A DNA stretch of 64,000 nucleotides from Fusarium oxysporum f. sp. lycopersici 4287 (lineage: Eukaryota > Ascomycota > Sordariomycetes > Hypocreales > Nectriaceae), in assembly GCF_000149955.1 (NCBI RefSeq), contig NC_030989.1:4538402-4602401 (forward strand), written 5' to 3'. Below the pieces are notes generated by a model. It did no database searches. It saw only the letters and a program-made list of their open reading frames with translations, and had not been told where the DNA came from. Position 1 is the first letter of the stretch. Each line of letters begins with the position of its first letter. The translations under genes and the position numbers were made by a program. Below are positions 9,726 to 19,897 of the stretch, in pieces.

Positions 9726-11390
9726 ATGGGATCGCACAATGAAAATTGGCGGGAATGCTTCGCTTCCGAGCCCAAGGCAGCCTCAGGTCACGCAGATGGC
9801 TCTTCTGATCGTGATCCTGCATCGGCTTGCACGCTGAAGAATGGGAAATTGACCAATGGCAAAGACTCAAGGCTCTTGACGCCAGGGTCCAATCTAAAAC
9901 CGGACAAACTAGACTATGGGCTATCGAGTCACACCGCTACATCTCAAGGCCAGGTTGAACATGCTCTCCATGCCCAGGAAGCTGCTACACGTAGCAAATG
10001 TAAGATGCATTTCCGCTTTTACAGAAACCCAAGGACGCTAACAATTACTGCATATCGCAATAAACCCTCGATTACGAACACAAAAGAACTCCGCGATAGT
10101 CATTTGGCCTCTGGGCAGCCTTCTTATAGAGTAACATCAGATGTTATGCCGTCTCCGAAAGTGGAAACCCTTGGACAAGAAAAGGTGTCTTCCCCAGATG
10201 ATATTGACTTGGAAGTGCTGGGAGGTGCAGCAACGAATCCAAGGTTACTCCCAGAGAGTGCGTGCTGTGACCAGTTTTCCGGAGTGAGACTGCAGAAGAC
10301 ATTACTTCTTTCGGGTGGTAAAACAAGCAAGTCTTCGAAGAGGCCTGCCGAGGAAAACAAGGTCCCGCAGAAGAGGAGTCGTACTAATGTGGCAACCGAT
10401 ACGAAAAGAAAGAACGAGACATTTGCTTGTCCTTACTACAGAAAAGACCCGGAACGGTATTTTGATTGTATTAACCTTAAGTTGATTCGAATATCAGATG
10501 TTAAGCAACACTTGACGAGGCGGCATACGTGGAGTTATTCATGTTCCAGATGCTTGAGGGGCTTTTCCTTGCAAAAAGTATATGAGGAGCATGTGCTGCA
10601 GCAGGAGTGTCCAATCAAGGACTCTCTCGACAATGACAGCGTTTCTCCACGTGCACAAGAAGCACTCAAGTATCGGGTTGATAGGAGTTCGTCTCCGGAA
10701 CACCAATGGCATGACATCTGCAGGATTCTATTTGGAGAGCTCGAGGATGCACTTAACCCACACCACGACGGTGTTTTCAAAGAGATAACAGGAATCATAC
10801 GTGGTATATGGAGAGAAGAGGAGCATAACATCATCTCTAGTTTGAAGGATACGCAAAGTGTTCCATCCGCTGGCAACTTGCGCCCGTTACTGTCTGAGAT
10901 CCTCACTAGAGTTGAGGACTGTTTCGAACAGAGAGAGCAGAAAACCCCGAAAGCGAATTTAAAAGAACCAATCAAGACGACTCAAGATACTGACAAGGGT
11001 GGTCTGAAAGGAGGAGAAAAGGGCTATACTTGCGAGCCTCCTTCAGGGGCTAGCAGTAGCATGCTCAATACTGGGCCTACCCAAGGTGTAGAGCCTTTTG
11101 GTCTACCAACGCAACAATGGAATTTTCAAAATGAATTCGACACTTCCAGCTCTGTGGATTACATATTCGACTGTCTCAAGCATCCTCAGTATCAGAGCCA
11201 GCAGCCTGAGTACTCTGATACGGATCTCTCAAGCAGTCTGCTGTATTCAGATTCCGCGATGAAGTGGAATATAACGGGCCTAAACAGCGGTATATCAGTG
11301 GATAATTCCATTTCCTCTCCGAGCTCTATGGATAGCTGTTTACTTTTAGAGGATTACCTCTTTCCAGCTCCTTTGCCGAATGGGTTCTGA
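9726..11390 (+). CDS. CPFY zinc-finger paralogue D
   Basis: Open frame of 554 aa. Residues about 200-225 contain a bipartite nuclear signal, KRPAEENKVPQKRSR, that gene F shares as KRPAEGSNAPQKKSRK. The zinc-finger module (233-294) reads FACPYYRKDPERY, HLTRRH, then CSRC and a final C. The helical part after it has WHDICRILFGE and EITGIIRGIWREEEHN, matched in F by WHEIWVLLFGE and EMTGIIRDIWSQDGN. The C-terminal third is acidic and Ser-rich, like an activation region. D and F are a subfamily of their own. The N-terminal 150 residues are poorly conserved and could contain an intron or belong to upstream exons. Likely a nuclear regulator, by inference. Confidence 0.8.
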   Translation: MGSHNENWRECFASEPKAASGHADGSSDRDPASACTLKNGKLTNGKDSRLLTPGSNLKPDKLDYGLSSHTATSQGQVEHALHAQEAATRSKCKMHFRFYRNPRTLTITAYRNKPSITNTKELRDSHLASGQPSYRVTSDVMPSPKVETLGQEKVSSPDDIDLEVLGGAATNPRLLPESACCDQFSGVRLQKTLLLSGGKTSKSSKRPAEENKVPQKRSRTNVATDTKRKNETFACPYYRKDPERYFDCINLKLIRISDVKQHLTRRHTWSYSCSRCLRGFSLQKVYEEHVLQQECPIKDSLDNDSVSPRAQEALKYRVDRSSSPEHQWHDICRILFGELEDALNPHHDGVFKEITGIIRGIWREEEHNIISSLKDTQSVPSAGNLRPLLSEILTRVEDCFEQREQKTPKANLKEPIKTTQDTDKGGLKGGEKGYTCEPPSGASSSMLNTGPTQGVEPFGLPTQQWNFQNEFDTSSSVDYIFDCLKHPQYQSQQPEYSDTDLSSSLLYSDSAMKWNITGLNSGISVDNSISSPSSMDSCLLLEDYLFPAPLPNGF

Positions 11391-12058
11391 CGAGAAAAAT
11401 AAACCACTTCTCAAACACGCTGAGTCACTGTTTTCAAGCTACATCCAACATTGAAATAGAAGGCGAAGACGACAGTTACATCATTGGAGAGACTAAGAAT
11501 GTCTAGAGAGAACAGATATTGGGGGGTAATTGAGTGGAAAGGGCAAGAGAGCTATCCGTCGAGCGTGGAAAGAAACATCTCACTCAAGGTCTGGTCTGAA
11601 CGACGAGGGAAACTCAGATTTCTAGTCAAGGGAAAGCGTCAGGCTTGGATAAAAGTTTGCTAGATCTTGATATTCTTATAGAGCCTTACGCCTTGTGGAT
11701 GTAACCAGAGAGGAGGCCATATTTTCAACAGATAGGGCAGAGCACGGTAGTTGGAGCAAGTCTAAACAACTCAAGGGGATGTTACGAGGATAATAATCAA
11801 GTTTCTTTGTTTGACGATTATAAATAACACTTGGCCAAGTTGGAAAATCAGAAATTGAAGATAAATCGTCCTGGTCTTACCCAGCTGCGAAGAAACATGA
11901 TCGAGAATAATTATATTATACAGCACGCCGCCGGCTGGCTGGTATATTTAATCAACACGTTCTCCAATTCAGCCTGCAAGGTTTCGCCCATTATTTGAGC
12001 CATGGCTCTTTATTAAGACAAATAAAATACGTCCTCTTCGATTATGTGTGTTTTCCGT
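11391..12058. other. Intergenic, 3' of gene D
   Basis: No gene recognised. Confidence 0.5.
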
Positions 12059-12409
12059 TCAATACGCCGTCCACCATAACCCTATTTCTTCCATCCGTTC
12101 CGAAGGCGTTATCTCCGCCTTGGGTTTTGTACTCTTTGTGCTTTGGAACATCTGACTCTTCTGTATCGAAGAATGTGTGTACATGTGATATTCACGACTG
12201 GGAGAGTAGTAGTATGTGTAGTAATAAGCCGCTGCACAAGTGTTAGTTTCTGTCAATTGCAGGTGAAGTTGAATTGGAGACGTACCAGCTGTAGCGACAA
12301 TGGCAACTGTGGGGAATGCGCGAGCAGCTCGGGCTGTCAGTTTTGGAGCAGCGGGTTGGCGGGGAAAATCGAAGCGGGGAAGCGCTGAGCCGAATGAATT
12401 GGTCGTCAT
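12059..12409 (-). CDS. Hypothetical small protein, 98 aa
   Basis: Proposed exons 12409-12286 and 12231-12059, with a 54-nt intron (GTACGT to TTGTGCAG). The intron has no stop in frame, so an unspliced reading is also open. The N-terminal half is Arg/Pro-rich (PRFDFPRQPAAPKLTARAAR) followed by a short hydrophobic run FPTVAIVATA and a Tyr cluster YYYTYYYSP. That could be a membrane anchor or a mitochondrial import sequence. The C-terminus reads MEEIGLWWTAY. I do not recognise a family. It sits between zinc-finger genes D and E. Confidence 0.4.
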   Translation of the reverse strand: MTTNSFGSALPRFDFPRQPAAPKLTARAARAFPTVAIVATAGTSPIQLHLQLTETNTCAAAYYYTYYYSPSREYHMYTHSSIQKSQMFQSTKSTKPKAEITPSERMEEIGLWWTAY

Positions 12410-13333
12410 GATTCTTGTGTTTATCCAATAATAATGTTTTGGATGTTCAGTGGTGACTTGAGTGGTGTTCAATTGGTTTGGTAGTTAATTGGTTTGATGA
12501 ATGCTATTCCCAAGTTGCGGTTCAATTCTCTTTTATCCTCAATTGACCCGGCTGATCCCGATATTTTGGTCTTGTGCACTGAGATCATGGGCGTTCGCGA
12601 GAATGAACTCGAATGGTGCTGCTACGAAGCTATGGCCTGATCGCTGAAAGCTGCTGATTTCCATGCGCTGGGTACGGGGAGACCCCAGAAGTTCGAATTC
12701 ACATGATCCGAAAGTCATCTCACATTTTGGCCGAGTGTCGTCATTCTGCCCTGAGGGAGCCCCTAGTCTGAGCATGGGCCAGTGGCCTGATGGTGGATTC
12801 ACCACGTTCGGAATGTTCTCAAGATCTGATTGGCGCGCAAGCTTGTTTGGACTTTGTTAGTAGAGCCTCAATCCAATATTACTCTCGTCAATATTCGAGC
12901 CAAGCGCTTGTCGGGGCATCTTTTATGTGCCTCCATCGCGTTGAGTATAGAGGGTAGGTAAACTGTAACAAATTGATGTGAAGGTTTCTATAAGTCTCAT
13001 CATATGGAGGTGACTTCTAACTAACTGTCTTCTAATTCTTTAGGTGCCATCTAACGCCATGCAGCCGCAAGGTACCTTAACAATACTGTTGTTAGAGCGA
13101 ACCAATATTTATAACCCATGATCAATTTGCCATAACTCCCTTAACGCTTCAATTACCCATCCTATATCATCATTAAAACCCAAGACCTCAAATATGTTCG
13201 CAACGCCAATGCCTTTTTTTTTTTTTGTTCGGCTGCCCCACTCCTCGCTTCTAAACGCAGAAATCCAAGATAAGAAGTAAACATGTTCAAATGAAGAAGA
13301 ATATATGATGTCGTTAAAAGCTCAGAGCTTCAA
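12410..13333. other. Intergenic between small gene and gene E
   Basis: No gene recognised. A run of 13 T lies at 13214-13226. Confidence 0.5.
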
Positions 13334-14905
13334 TTATTGAGTGCCGCGATAGTTGTTCTGGGCCCAGGCATTATTGGGAAATGGCGGATTTTGTGTCGTT
13401 GCTGATATGAGCGACTGCATAAAACTAGGGTCGAATCGCCCTGGCCTCATTGTCGTCGGCACATCAGTCGGTACAGGGTTCGGGATGTGGCTTGTAGCAT
13501 AATTCAGATCTCCAATCTCATCCGCCGTACCCCAGGAGTCATTAAACATGTCGGTAAAGCGGTCATCGCCGAAATAAGTGTGAGGGTCTTGCGTAAAATC
13601 CGCTACTTGCTGAACGAAACCTTGTGGAGGAGCAGGATGGTAAGTTTCATTGACAGCTCCGGGTAATGGGTGATGTTGGATAGCGTTATGTGGCTGTACA
13701 TCAACACCAATTGGAGCAACAGTTTCCGCCTCGTTATACTGGGTTGGTGTCGATGTTCCCGGGTATAATGTTCTCCATATCTTCTCCCATTTGTTGTCAT
13801 TGCCAGACGTCGCAGTGACATCCTCTTTGAGCTTTTCAAACTCTGCCGGTAGTAAAACACCCGTCTGTGCAATGCTTTTTGCCTGGCATCCTGTGTGGCG
13901 TTCCCATCTGACATCAGCGCCACGGCCATGGAACTCATCCCGGCATGTCGGACAGTAGAAAACGATCTTATCGGGGTCTGTCGTCCTCTCCAGGTAAGTG
14001 GAATTGTCATCCGTTGATTGGGCGGTTTGCTGTACATCCATCGTACACTGTTTCAATACGTGGCGTCTGCCGATGTGCTGAGTAACATAGCTGATGGAAG
14101 TTATGCGGAGCCCTTTGCAGTTACAGTACCGAGCTGGATGGTACTTGTAGAATGGGCATGCAAATCTTTTGCGGTCGGGGGAACTTTTGGGTAGAGGAAA
14201 ACGTGGTCCATCGCGGCTAGAATCACCTTCGTCGTCCTCGTCGTCATCACTATCTGTGTCGCTCTGGGCCTCGTCGCCATCACCATCTGCGTCATTCTGG
14301 GCTTTGTCGTCGGATTGTCTGTTCTCCTTGCGAGGCTTCTTGCTGTTGCTACCAGACTTGCCAGGGCTCCCCGGTGGCCTTTTCTGGCTAGAGGGGCCCC
14401 CAGCAGCAGCCCTGTGTTGATCCCCTGTAGAGATGTCTAGCTTCTGAGGGGCAAGATCCAACGTCGGGAACGGGCCGATGCGCAAGGCTGGGCCCAAATC
14501 CCCCAGATGGCCACTATGCGCATTGAGAACTAATTGTCTTTATGTCAATGACAGGTTCAACGCAGCCAGAGTTGTTTTGGAAAGCTATTTACCATTTTGC
14601 TGAATTTGCAGCCTCGCTCGGGCAAGGATGTTAGCTACAGGGTAGCCTGACTTGAACAGTAGGCTCAGGGCTTTATAGGTCATATCCTGGCCAATTGACT
14701 CGCGATCATCATTTCCATTGTTTGATGTTGTATTCCATGTATGCTTTGTTTTCGCAGCCACTTTGGCATCGGTTTTATTTCGTTTGCGTCTGCAGAATTG
14801 CGAGAAGCGTTTGGTGAAACGTTTGTGTAAGCCTGGGGTGGACGGTCCGTCGCCCTCACTGTTAGACAGTCTCCAACGGTGTCGTACTGGAAATGGCGAA
14901 AACAT
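13334..14905 (-). CDS. CPFY zinc-finger paralogue E
   Basis: Two exons, 14905-14593 and 14529-13334, with a 63-nt intron (GTAAAT to AATTAG), for a 502-aa protein. The N-terminal exon is basic (KRFTKRFSQFCRRKRNK). An acidic low-complexity segment (DSDDDEDDEGD) and KKPRKENR precede the zinc-finger module at about 227-315: FACPFYKYHPARYCNC, HIGRRH, an insertion, then CPTCRDEFHG and HTGC. The signature IAQTGVLLPAEFEKLKED and WEKIWRTLYPG place it with A and C. The C-terminus is acidic and Asn/Pro-rich. It diverges from a small gene and gene F across a palindrome-rich promoter. Confidence 0.85.
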
Positions 14906-15386
14906 TGTGCCGCTACTGGTCAGGTTTCAGGTACTTCTGTAACAGGGCGCCAGCGTGGTTCATCCCCTTTAAACCCTATGAGCCTGGAGATTGCAATTGA
15001 AGCTTATTGAATGTGTGAGATTAAACAAAGGTTAATTGTGTTTCATTGTACGGGTTGGTTGTATAGTTATTGGTTTTGTATAACGCGAACTATCTGCCTC
15101 ATCCACCATTGCGGAGGCGTCTTTATTGCATGAACATAGCCTTGACAGGCAGACAAGCGCAGAGCCGCACCACAATTGTGTGTTGGTGTACAAAAAACCA
15201 CCGACATCTTTTATTCAACCAAATCCTTAGATGAACGTACGCATCCCAACCTGTTTCATCGTACTGAAATGGGTTCCAGAAGGGTTTAAATCGAATAGCG
15301 ACAACATGCGGTGTGGAATAAAGTTCGATAGATCGGATGCCAAGTTACCGAGAATAGTGGTATGCTATAGTAGCCGGGCGGCTTGG

Positions 15387-15601
15387 TCCCACGATCGTGG
15401 AAGCTAGGACGTCTAGCTCGAGGGTTACTGGAATTGTTACCGTTTGTTGCAGATCTTCTTCCACCGATGTGGAAGCCATCGACAGCGAATATTGTTTGAG
15501 AGGCCTCATTGTTAACAATTGATCGCTCCACGGATGTGGACGTTGCGGGGGAATTTTGGCGCTTGTGATGCAAGGTGATTCAGCCGTCCACAACCGTGGA
15601 G
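15387..15601. repeat. Cluster of four TCCAC-N4-GTGGA palindromes
   Basis: Sites read TCCCAC-GATC-GTGGAA (15387), TTCCAC-CGAT-GTGGAA (15459), CTCCAC-GGAT-GTGGAC (15526) and GTCCAC-AACC-GTGGAG (15586). Arms are conserved while spacers and the DNA between sites are not. That is what binding sites for a dimeric protein look like. Confidence 0.65.
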
Positions 15602-15880
15602 GCTTATCATCCAAGGCATTGGAGATAGTGATTGGCCGTAGCTTTAAGGCGCATGCATTAGACACTTCCTTGGTCCGCCGAGTTCGCCCTGGCGTTTTTT
15701 GTATGAATGGCTGTGTCAACGCAGGTACAGATTCGTCACGAGTTCAAAGACTCGAGAGGGTCGTTCTTTGTTAGCCTTATGTTCAGTCAATCGAAGGCTC
15801 ACGACGGTGGACAGTTTCCATAGCCCATCACCATTGTGAAGATGAAGGACACATTCGTGGAATCAAAACGTTAGCTATGT

Positions 15881-15887
15881 TATATAA
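15881..15887 (+). promoter_or_regulatory. TATA box of small gene at 15945
   Basis: TATATAA lies 64 bp before the ATG and 19 bp after the last palindrome site. Confidence 0.5.
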
Positions 15888-15944
15888 TTCGAGTTCATGT
15901 TCTAATAGTTGAAACTCAATGTCCATCAAATAAATTTCTTCATC

Positions 15945-16212
15945 ATGCCAGCCACCACACAATCATCAAAAAGGTTAACAAGTTTATCCAACTATTCCCA
16001 GAAGACTTCGTAGCTGATGTACCTTCAGAAAATCGAGTCAATTAGGCTCTCACCAAGAATATGATGGTCGCATCAAGGATTGGCTGTTGGACTCGGGCCT
16101 TGACATTCAGCGACGGCTGCTTACAGGGGGTTGCAGCCAACGAGAGCCACTATCGCCAGCACCTGAAAAAAAAGACTTGGCCAAATCAGCAGACCTCAAA
16201 GCAAAATTTTGA
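15945..16212 (+). CDS. Hidden small gene or 5' exons, copy 2 (WLLD peptide)
   Basis: Proposed exons 15945-15973 and 16029-16212, intron 55 nt (GTTAAC to CCTTCAG), giving a 70-aa product that starts MPATTQSSKR. The core EYDGRIKDWLLDSGLDIQRR aligns without gaps with copy 1 at 8988-9254. The phase-2 intron sits at the same place just before the conserved part. In the aligned codons most differences are synonymous or conservative (TAT/TAC, CGC/CGA, GAC/GAT, CGG/AGG). It may be a separate gene or the start of gene F. After the TGA another frame stays open with a Cys-rich peptide (CGHLCNCGMRERILIPQGC, about 16246-16302), so further exons are possible. Confidence 0.55.
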
Positions 16213-16715
16213 GGCTTGACAAAGTGGGATATCTTGAATAGTGTGGGCATCTGTGCAACTGCGGCATGCGCGAAAGGATCTTAATACCACAGGGATGTAA
16301 CAGTACTGAGTTTAATGAACATGCTGAATTTGAGCGCCAATTGTGCAGTGTCTGTCTGTTGTACCTCCATGTACCAGGCGCAGTGATTACATGCCCTATC
16401 TGACGTATGCCACGCTCTAAGCTGATGGACCCCACTGTAGCTTAAATGGTATAGTTGGCTCATCGCTCCCTGTTGCCATGCGATGTTTTTCATTTCACAC
16501 CAACCCATCTTTCTTGGGCAAGCATTCACTATATTCTCCGCCTGTGTTTATCAAACCAACTTGAGATCAGTCTCAACTGTATTTCTTCGAAGCTTGTGAC
16601 TACAAAAGACATATGGACTTATAGTATTTTGACCAGAATTCGTCGTTGAGCGCTGTTCGATGCTCTAGCTGGCCAAGGAGCAAGGTGAATATCCTGACTA
16701 TATAAGATAAAGAAT
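16213..16715. other. Spacer between small gene and gene F
   Basis: No assignable gene. A frame from about 16195 to 16402 encodes a Cys-rich stretch broken by one stop near 16240. It may be an exon or a relic. Confidence 0.35.
16699..16706 (+). promoter_or_regulatory. TATA-like sequence just before gene F
   Basis: TATATAAG lies only about 10 bp before the ATG at 16716, too close to serve that ATG. If it is a true TATA box, translation of F should start further down. Confidence 0.35.
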
Positions 16716-18462
16716 ATGTTAGTTCGATACAAACCCGATTTTCAAGAGTGCAGTGCACAGAACTCGCATGGAAATGAACGCATCAATGTGGATGAGAGCA
16801 TTATCTGTAACGAGGAGTGCGTAGATCTCGTTGACGGACGTTCAAAGGACACGGGGAAGAGCAGACAGATAAATGGAAGGCCTTCGAAACGAAATGTCGG
16901 CAAGCAGGGCCCGTTGAGTTTCAGCACACGACCACTCGAGTACCGGTCGAACAATAATACGAGGCTAAGATCTCTGGCTCCAAGTAAGTGAAACTCAACG
17001 TCGTGAAAGAATCACACCAAGATGATATTAACAAGGCAAAGTGAATCGCATGGATATCCCAAGTGAACAGGGAGCTCATCACTTTGAAAGGCAGACAATC
17101 GATCGTATATGTCCTGGTCAAGCAAGCTCTCGTCGAGCGTCGTTGCCAGATAACCTGTTCTCCTCAGCAAACATGGGCCATTCGATATCAAACCTTTCAC
17201 CAGATCTCAACGGAAACGCAAGCGCTATTGCTGTGCTTCCAACAAACCCTCAACTGTACGCTGATATGGGTGGCTCAGTCCAGCACATGAAGAAGGAAAT
17301 GAAACTGGATACCCCAGTTTCGGGGCTCCAGACAAATCAAGATACGATCAACTTGATGAAAAGACCGGCCGAAGGCAGCAATGCACCCCAGAAGAAAAGC
17401 AGAAAGACCAAAAGTCACAACGATGTTGAGGAATCAGACCGTGATCGTGATTATTATTCTGGCAGCGGTGAGGTTGAGAAAAAGAAAGAAGAGACATTCG
17501 CGTGTCCGTTTTACAGAAAGGATCCGGTTCGCTTTCTTGAGTGCATAAATCTCAGAATGGTTACTATTTCAATCGTCAAGCAGCATCTGAAGAGACGACA
17601 TGCAGCAAACTCGCATTGCCCGGTCTGCAATAAAGGCTTTCCCTCGTCAAAGGTATTCGAGGACCATGTACGGAAAGGGAGCTGTTCTCGCAGTAAAACA
17701 AATAGCTTGGATAGCATACCTCCTCATATCCTGGATGCTCTCAGGTTTCGTTCTGACAGACGTATGTCATCTATGACTCAGTGGCACGAAATCTGGGTGC
17801 TTTTGTTTGGGGAGTCGGATACTACACCCAAGCCGCTTCTGGACGGAATTGCCAAAGAGATGACAGGAATAATTCGCGATATCTGGAGTCAAGACGGCAA
17901 TCAGATTGTTTCGAACTATGTCCAAACACGAGGTCTACCAGCTAGTTCAGGAGAAATGTTGTCTTTACTACTAGAGCTTCTCGACAGAGTTGAGGATCGA
18001 TTTGAAAACAAGCCGCTCCTAAATGAGTCTGGCAAACAGCTTTCTGGTATCAAAAGGCCTCTGATGGAAGCCAACATAAGAGCAAGAGACGACTCACGCC
18101 AGGACTCTGCAACTCTTGCCCACTACCCCTTTCGGGGGTTCAATGTGTCAGACTTTGCAAATGTCGAGACTTCAACCTTCCGATCCAGCGATCCTCTCAT
18201 GTCAATTTCCGTTGCTGAAGACTCTTACGATACCCAATCAGCTGGGGTAGCGTTCGAACCAAGGGAGAACTGTTCTGAGTACGCGGCTAGTAGCTTTCCA
18301 GCGTATACAGAGCCATTGCTGTGTATGACAGTATTAAATCCTACTGATCATCCTTATGATATCTTCAGACAAGGCCCTCTATCACAAATGGCTAGGCCAG
18401 AGATCGATCAAGATTGGCCTGGGCTCTCTGATGACTATTCTCTCAGTTTCTTGGAGGAGTAA
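16716..18462 (+). CDS. CPFY zinc-finger paralogue F
   Basis: The secure part is 17041-18462 (473 aa from its first in-frame codon). An upstream exon 16716-16983 can be joined through a 58-nt intron (GTAAGT donor, unusual AAG acceptor, exon 2 from 17042), giving about 562 aa. Features in the secure part are the nuclear signal KRPAEGSNAPQKKSRK, an acidic DVEESDRDRD segment, and the module FACPFYRKDPVRFLEC, HLKRRH, CPVCNKGF and HVRKGSC. These are followed by WHEIWVLLFGE and EMTGIIRDIW. The C-terminus is acidic. Its closest relative here is gene D. The true start is open, because the TATA-like box and the upstream small gene allow other 5' structures. Confidence 0.77.
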
Positions 18463-19897
18463 ACGATCAGCTTGGTATCTATTTGAACATGGAGTAATTG
18501 CATCCGCCAATGTTTTAAGGACTTGCGGAAAGGTCGATATGCCTTTCAGAGCTATATTATTAGATATAGCCTGCCATATATAAGGATGAAGTCTTAGTTA
18601 TTATTTTATACTTCTGTTTGGAAGTAGCTTAACCGTTCTTATCCCGCTGGAGTTGGTAAAATTTAGATTATACTTATCACTGAACCTTGAACCCGCTGAA
18701 TGCAATATTCTACTATGGCTGTCAGTGTAGAAATGGCTATATCACATCTTGTGGATCAGGTTACTGATTGAGTCATTACAAAAGCATATTATCATATTTA
18801 AGTTAGGAGACTTATCTTTATTAAGGCTATATATATATTACCTTTTAAAAGCGGAAGTAAAATGAGACTTTTTAGTATATTAGCTTGATATATCTTGTTG
18901 AGATATTATAAGCTTTAACTATCAATCAATCACATCTTGTGGCAGCATACCTACTTATGTATTGATGAAGCTTATATCCACTTACCGAGCATAAGTCCTT
19001 AAATATGGGCAGTTAGAATGGCGGCATCAGGTAGCCCTCCAATGCCAGATGTTGAGGCTTCCCTAACTATCTATAGTTGAGATATCATCCATAACCTATG
19101 GGTTCATACCACTAATAGTTTATTCTTACGGCATCATTTGAGAACAATCTATCCAAAGAAACGATTGCTCTATAGGCATAAGCAGGTTTGGGTGAAACGT
19201 GATAAGGGCAGTACCGTGTCCTCGTTACCTGTGTCAGCTCTCTTATTTCGAGCCTTATAAGCGAAATCTATTTCCATAGTTATGAGGGGATTGGGCATAT
19301 ACATGGATAGATTTCAAGGTAGAGCGGCAAACATGCCAAGTTCCCACTTTGCAAGTCCTAAAGTAACTAAAATCCCACTTAAAACATAAAGTGAACTCTT
19401 TATACAATATGGAAGGTTGAGGTCTACAATAACTGGGATGATATTCCCAAAATGTACAACAACCGCTTCCTTACCTGTCGTCATGGTATCCTTGGTCCAA
19501 GAATACCTCAAGTTGTGATACAGACCTGGCGTGTTCTATATCACAGTAAGACTCCTTTCGATACTTACAGTACATCGTGGCCCTTGGAATATTTCGAAAC
19601 TTATAAGTGCTTACTATGGTATCAGGGCATCGAGAACTCCAATATTTGCTACTTGCACAAACCTGAAAGCAATACGACGCTCAAAACACGAACTCGATTC
19701 AGATTCACGATCATTGAAGGTTCACGCAATTGTGACATTGAAAAATAAAGACCTGAACGAGCCACATACTCCAGCTACAAACACCAACATATAGAAAGGC
19801 CAGGCAAGAAAGACTATGCAAACCGAGTTTCAACAAGAACTGGTTCAGTGATCAACTCCCGAACCTAGACGACCCTCCCCCATTCTCCCATTCAGAT
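18463..19897. other. AT-rich convergent region between F and G
   Basis: No gene seen. The first 800 bp are markedly AT-rich and may be decayed DNA. The 14-mer ATCACATCTTGTGG occurs twice, at 18741 and 18929. Confidence 0.5.

Larger units (their letters stand above)
14906..15944. promoter_or_regulatory. Divergent promoter between E and F with palindrome array
   Basis: No gene seen. Nine 16-bp sites of the form CRC-N4-GYG start at 15101, 15168, 15387, 15459, 15526, 15586, 15797, 15826 and 15847. The middle four are spaced 72, 67 and 60 bp apart. A TATATAA at 15881-15887 precedes the small-gene ATG at 15945 by 64 bp. Confidence 0.6.

Noticed and set aside
19617..19628. TGGTATCAGGGC, similar to a plant-type copia primer site
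   Set aside because: No LTR ends or coding remains were found around it.
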